A stretch of DNA of 10,429 nucleotides from JBNLBT01 sp050303435 (GTDB taxonomy: Bacteria > Pseudomonadota > Gammaproteobacteria > Xanthomonadales > Marinicellaceae), in the NCBI GenBank assembly GCA_050303435.1, contig JBNLBT010000111.1, forward strand, positions 1-10,429. The letters are read 5' to 3'. Of this stretch, positions 7,586 to 10,429 are shown in pieces (the first letter of the stretch is position 1; each line of letters begins with the position of its first letter). A program made the translations under genes and the position numbers. Under the pieces are notes generated by a model. That model saw only the letters and a program-made list of their open reading frames with translations. It was not told the DNA's origin and ran no database searches.

Positions 7586-8595
7586 GGGCGGTAATCCTCG
7601 GCGCGCCGGTTGAGCCACTGCAAGGCGTTGCCGTGCAGCAGCCGGGCCTGTGTGCCGGCGTCCAGGTGCAGCGATTCGATCAGTTTGCCGGGTTCAAGTT
7701 CGCCCAGCGGAAACGGGTAATCGGTGCCCAGGGCCAATCGTTCAGGGCCCATCAGTTCAAGCAGATAACGCAGCACACCGGGTTCGTGCACCAGGGTGTC
7801 GAGGTAGATTTGCTGCAGGTACTTGCGCGGGTTGTGCGGGTTGTCGGTGGCGCACAAATCCGGCCGCACGTTGAAGCCGTGTTCGATGCGACCGATGCTG
7901 GCCGGAAAGCCGCCACCGCCGTGCGCAAAGGCGATGCGCAGATTCGGCAGGCGTTCAAGCACGCCACCGAAGATCATCGAGCAGATGGCCAGCGAGGTTT
8001 CCGCCGGCATGCCCACCAGCCACGGCAGCCAGTAATCGGGCATCTTGTCCTTGCCCATCATGTCCCAGGGGTGCACGAACACCGCGGCACCCAGCGCTTC
8101 GGCGGCGGCGAACACTTCAAACAGTTCCGGCGCGTTGAGGTTCCATTCATTGATGTGAGAGCCAATCTGCACCCCGGCCAGGCCGAGTTCATTGACGCAG
8201 CGCTCCAGTTCGCGCACCGCCAGCTCGGGCGCCTGCATCGGCAGGGTGCCGAGGCCAATGAAGCGTTTCGGATGATCGCGCACCACTGCGGCGATGTGGT
8301 CGTTCAGGTAACGCGACAAATCATGCGTGTCCTGTGGTTTGGCCCAATAGCAGAACATCACCGGCACGGTGGACAGCACCTGCACGTGCACGCCATGGCG
8401 TTCGCAGTCGGCCAGTCGCGCCTCGGGGGACCAGCAGTTGGCCTCTATTTCGCGGAAACGCCGGCCATCGACCACCATGCGCGCGCAATTGCAATCGTAA
8501 TGCTCCAATTGCACAAAGCCGCCGTAGCCGTAGCGCTCTTTCAGGTTCGGCCAGTTTTCCGGCAGAATGTGCGTGTGGATGTCTATTTTCAGCAC
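7582..8595 (-). CDS. nbaD: 2-amino-3-carboxymuconate-6-semialdehyde decarboxylase (ACMSD)
   Basis: This 337-residue amidohydrolase-superfamily zinc enzyme should decarboxylate ACMS, the unstable ring-cleavage product of 3-hydroxyanthranilate, to 2-aminomuconate semialdehyde. That prevents spontaneous cyclisation to quinolinate. Metal and catalytic residues are all visible: HTH at His7 and His9, His175 in FVHPWDMMGKDKMP, the catalytic His225 in AHGGGGFP, and Asp292 in LGTDYPFPLGE. Arg236 in the GRIEHGF block probably corresponds to the inter-subunit substrate arginine of the Pseudomonas enzyme. Length matches the family (about 335). The start is a GTG at 8595, one base after the TGA of the dioxygenase gene. 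No earlier start is plausible because the HTH motif begins at residue 7. Its end overlaps the next gene (GTGA). Confidence 0.95.
   Translation of the reverse strand: MLKIDIHTHILPENWPNLKERYGYGGFVQLEHYDCNCARMVVDGRRFREIEANCWSPEARLADCERHGVHVQVLSTVPVMFCYWAKPQDTHDLSRYLNDHIAAVVRDHPKRFIGLGTLPMQAPELAVRELERCVNELGLAGVQIGSHINEWNLNAPELFEVFAAAEALGAAVFVHPWDMMGKDKMPDYWLPWLVGMPAETSLAICSMIFGGVLERLPNLRIAFAHGGGGFPASIGRIEHGFNVRPDLCATDNPHNPRKYLQQIYLDTLVHEPGVLRYLLELMGPERLALGTDYPFPLGELEPGKLIESLHLDAGTQARLLHGNALQWLNRRAEDYRP
7595..7599 (-). promoter_or_regulatory. Ribosome binding site deciding the cyclase start
   Basis: GAGGA on the minus strand lies inside the end of the ACMSD gene, nine bases before the GTG at 7585. 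With the GTGA stop/start overlap it selects 7585 over the in-frame GTG codons at 7618 and 7534. Confidence 0.6.
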
Positions 8596-8596
8596 G

Positions 8597-9127
8597 TCAA
8601 TCCAGCTCCAGTTGATTGCTTGCAGGCATCACCTCGCCGCAGCGCTCGCAGGTGCGCAGGGTTTCGTTGCTGAAGAAGGCCTCGAACACCGGCAGGAAGT
8701 CTTTCTCGATGCTGTGCAAGGTGAAATATTTCTCATACAGCAGGTGATTGCAGGCCTCGCAATACCACTGCAGACCGTCCTGTTCTCCCGGCAGCCGCTT
8801 GCGTTCGATCACCAGGCCGACCGAGTCGGCAAAGCGCACCGGCGAGTGCGGCATTTTCGGCGGCAGCAGGAACACTTCACCGGCCTTGATCGGGTAATCC
8901 ACCACGCGGCCGTCCTGCTGGGTTTTCAACAACATTTCGCCTTCCAGCTGGTAGAAAAATTCCGGGCCTTCGTCGTAATGGTAGTCGCGCCGGCCGTTTG
9001 GGCCGCCAACGATCATGACGATGAAGTCGTCTTCTTCATACACTTGTTTGTTGCACACCGGCGGTTTCAGCTGGTCGCGGTGGCGTTCGATCCAGTGCTG
9101 CAAATTGAAAGGGGCCACGGGTGTCAT
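8597..9127 (-). CDS. nbaC: 3-hydroxyanthranilate 3,4-dioxygenase
   Basis: This 176-residue cupin-fold, Fe(II)-dependent extradiol dioxygenase opens the ring of 3-hydroxyanthranilate to ACMS. The metal ligands are visible as His50, Glu56 and His94 (in DYHYDEGPEFFYQ and KMPHSPVR). Arg46, Arg98 and Glu109 are in the places expected for substrate binding. The C-terminal tail carries two CxxC pairs (Cys123/Cys126 and Cys160/Cys163). These form the second, rubredoxin-like metal site typical of bacterial enzymes of this type. Length matches the bacterial family (about 174). The ATG overlaps the stop of the upstream deaminase gene (ATGA), with GAGGA seven bases before it. The ACMSD GTG follows the stop by one base. 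Confidence 0.96.
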   Translation of the reverse strand: MTPVAPFNLQHWIERHRDQLKPPVCNKQVYEEDDFIVMIVGGPNGRRDYHYDEGPEFFYQLEGEMLLKTQQDGRVVDYPIKAGEVFLLPPKMPHSPVRFADSVGLVIERKRLPGEQDGLQWYCEACNHLLYEKYFTLHSIEKDFLPVFEAFFSNETLRTCERCGEVMPASNQLELD

Positions 9128-9558
9128 GATTCAATCCTCGCCTCGTCGATGGTGGCCATGCATTTTAACTCAATCGCAATCGGCGTGGGCAGCGCGGTGA
9201 TTTCCACCGTGGTACGCGCCGGCCGGTTGTCGGCAAAATACTCCGCGTACACCCGATTGTAGGTTGCAAAATCGGCCTTCATGTTGGTCAGAAACACCGT
9301 CACATCGATCAGGCGGTCCCACGAGGAGCCGGCCTGTTCGAGGATGGTGCGCACGTTGTCAAACACACTGCGGCACTGCGCTTCAATGTCGTAATCGACG
9401 ATCTCACCGTCCGCATCCAGGGTCACCCCGGGAATCGCCTGCTGACCTTTCTTGCGCGGCCCCACGCCGGACAGGAACAACAACTGTCCCACGCGCCGTG
9501 CGTGCGGGTACAGGCCCACCGGTTCCGGCGCCTGATCGGCGATGATGTGATCACTCAT
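9124..9558 (-). CDS. RidA-family 2-aminomuconate deaminase
   Basis: This 144-residue protein of the YjgF/YER057c/UK114 (RidA) fold is probably a trimer with active sites at subunit interfaces. The N-terminal PEPVGLYPHARRVGQLLFLSG and the C-terminal RTTVEITALPTPIAIELKC are characteristic. The arginine in PARTTVE is in the place of the RidA carboxylate-binding Arg. RidA homologues in 3-hydroxyanthranilate and 2-nitrobenzoate meta-cleavage clusters act as 2-aminomuconate deaminases (AmnD/NbaF type), releasing ammonia to give 4-oxalocrotonate. The position directly before the dioxygenase and decarboxylase genes supports that role over general 2-aminoacrylate clearance. The start at 9558 is chosen because GGGGAG lies four bases upstream. 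A second ATG at 9570 would add four residues and contain that site. Confidence 0.87.
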   Translation of the reverse strand: MSDHIIADQAPEPVGLYPHARRVGQLLFLSGVGPRKKGQQAIPGVTLDADGEIVDYDIEAQCRSVFDNVRTILEQAGSSWDRLIDVTVFLTNMKADFATYNRVYAEYFADNRPARTTVEITALPTPIAIELKCMATIDEARIES

Positions 9559-9562
9559 GTGT

Positions 9563-9568
9563 CTCCCC
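9563..9568 (-). promoter_or_regulatory. Ribosome binding site of the RidA-family gene
   Basis: GGGGAG on the minus strand lies four bases before the ATG at 9558. It is the strongest purine-rich site in the operon and decides against the ATG at 9570, which overlaps it. It may serve as the main ribosome entry for the following coupled genes. Confidence 0.55.
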
Positions 9569-9579
9569 ATTAAGTTTTG

Positions 9580-9595
9580 GCCGCCGCCGGGCGGC
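9580..9595 (-). other. GC-only intergenic hairpin between symporter and deaminase genes
   Basis: In the 42-base gap between the symporter stop (9601-9603) and the deaminase start, GCCGCC and GGCGGC form a perfect 6-bp stem with a 4-base loop. On the transcribed (minus) strand the following bases are CAAAACTTA, without a U-run, so it is not a standard intrinsic terminator for the operon. A T-run (9575-9578) lies on the wrong side. It could instead stabilise or set the 3' end of the symporter mRNA. Confidence 0.4.
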
Positions 9596-9600
9596 GTGTG

Positions 9601-10429
9601 TTAATCCATTTCCCCGGCCTTGGGATCCTGGTAAATGGTCATGTCCAGCGAATCATCGGATTTGGCCACAATGCAGGTGACCACCGAATCGCCGGTGATG
9701 TTGACCGCGGTGCGGGTCATGTCAAGCAAGCGGTCGATGCCCAAAATGATCGCGATCCCTTCAATTGGCAGGCCCACCTGCAGCAACACGCCTTGCAACA
9801 TCACCAGCCCCACCGAAGGCACGCCGGCCGCGCCGATTGAAGCCATGGTGGCCATCAGCACCACCGTCAACAATTGACCGGTGGTCAAATCCACGCCGTA
9901 GGCTTGTGCCAGAAAGACCGTGGCCACGCCCTGCATGATGGCGGTGCCGTCCATGTTGATGGTGGCGCCGAAGGGCACAGTGAATGAGGCGATTGAACGG
10001 TCCACGCCCATGCGTTCAGTCAGGGTGCGCATGGTCACCGGGATGGTGGCGTTGGAACTGGAAGTGCCAAAGGCAAAGGTCACCGCGGCGCGCATTTTTT
10101 TCATGAATATCCATGGATCCAAGCCGGAAAACAATTTCAGGATTAAAGGATAAATCAGCAAGCCGTGCACCAGCAGCATGGCCAGCACGGTGAAGAAATA
10201 ACCGGCCAGATCGGCGATGGCATCCACCCCGAGTTCAGTGAACACCTTGGCCATCAGGGCGAACACCGCGTACGGCGCAAAATGCATGATCAACACCACC
10301 AGTTTCATGATCACCGCGTTCAGATCGCGAAAGAATGCGATCACCCGCTGCCCGGGCTCACCGGCCATGGTGGCGCTCAAACCCAGCAGGATGGAGAAAA
10401 TGATGATCGGCAGCATTTGCCCTTCAGCC
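9601..10429 (-). CDS. Dicarboxylate/amino acid:cation symporter (DAACS, GltP/DctA-like), C-terminal part
   Basis: The frame is open to the right edge (the codons before the internal Met at 10416 read AEGQ), so the first third or more of the gene is missing. The visible 275 residues hold the substrate-binding core of the family. This includes GTSSSNATIPVT (the serine-rich hairpin HP1), NMDGTA in TM7, GVPSVG in HP2, and the TM8 signature DRLLDMTRTAVNITGD. In the archaeal homologue GltPh, the Asp and Arg of the last motif bind the amino group and side-chain carboxylate. Both are kept here (DMTR), which favours an acidic substrate such as aspartate, glutamate or a C4-dicarboxylate over a neutral amino acid. 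It sits upstream of the kynurenine genes on the same strand, separated by 42 bases with a hairpin. Co-transcription is likely but not certain. Import of a pathway-linked acid is an inference only. Confidence 0.9.
   Translation of the reverse strand, partial: AEGQMLPIIIFSILLGLSATMAGEPGQRVIAFFRDLNAVIMKLVVLIMHFAPYAVFALMAKVFTELGVDAIADLAGYFFTVLAMLLVHGLLIYPLILKLFSGLDPWIFMKKMRAAVTFAFGTSSSNATIPVTMRTLTERMGVDRSIASFTVPFGATINMDGTAIMQGVATVFLAQAYGVDLTTGQLLTVVLMATMASIGAAGVPSVGLVMLQGVLLQVGLPIEGIAIILGIDRLLDMTRTAVNITGDSVVTCIVAKSDDSLDMTIYQDPKAGEMD

Noticed and set aside
7498..8673. Long plus-strand open frame (391 codons) opposite the ACMSD and cyclase genes
   Set aside because: Both opposite genes have clear catalytic motifs. 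This frame is Gln/His/Arg/Val-rich with no recognisable domain or plausible start region, typical of antisense shadow frames.
1..10429. Mobile elements, CRISPR arrays, tRNA or rRNA genes, phage or defence genes
   Set aside because: No transposase or integrase motifs, regular repeat-spacer units, tRNA-like cloverleaf segments or attachment-site duplications were seen. The window is almost fully occupied by metabolic and envelope genes.

Overview
This window looks like part of a gammaproteobacterial chromosome. It carries an LpxL-type lipid A acyltransferase, which implies a Gram-negative LPS outer membrane. It also has an SppA-type inner-membrane peptidase, and most genes are GC-rich with GC-rich third codon positions. 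I cannot name the genus. The gene content would fit a marine or soil heterotroph of the broad Xanthomonadales/Woeseia-like kind, but that is only an impression.

Left part (1-4146): the N-terminus of a signal peptide peptidase SppA runs leftwards out of the window. A divergent promoter region of about 160 bp separates it from a long plus-strand gene for a secreted beta-propeller protein with eleven Asp-box (BNR) repeats. An lpxL-like acyltransferase follows 11 bases later, probably on the same transcript.

Right part (4156-10429): a compact minus-strand operon reads right to left. It starts with a DAACS-family cation symporter (5' part outside the window). The next genes are a RidA-family 2-aminomuconate deaminase, 3-hydroxyanthranilate 3,4-dioxygenase, ACMS decarboxylase, a cyclase-family hydrolase (probable kynurenine formamidase), kynureninase and kynurenine 3-monooxygenase. 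The six enzyme genes are joined by four-base start/stop overlaps (ATGA or GTGA), or in one case by a single-base gap, so translation is probably coupled.

Together these enzymes account for N-formylkynurenine -> kynurenine -> 3-hydroxykynurenine -> 3-hydroxyanthranilate -> 2-amino-3-carboxymuconate semialdehyde -> 2-aminomuconate semialdehyde, plus the later deamination of 2-aminomuconate. This is the catabolic meta-cleavage branch of tryptophan degradation. The decarboxylase diverts flux away from quinolinate and NAD. Tryptophan 2,3-dioxygenase and 2-aminomuconate semialdehyde dehydrogenase are not in the window. The left and right operons converge with only 9 bases between stop codons and share a small hairpin.

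The pathway itself is known. The parts most worth a second look are the formamidase candidate, whose metal-site motif differs from classical KynB, the linked symporter, and the pairing of the beta-propeller gene with lpxL. I found no RNA genes, CRISPR, insertion sequences or defence genes.
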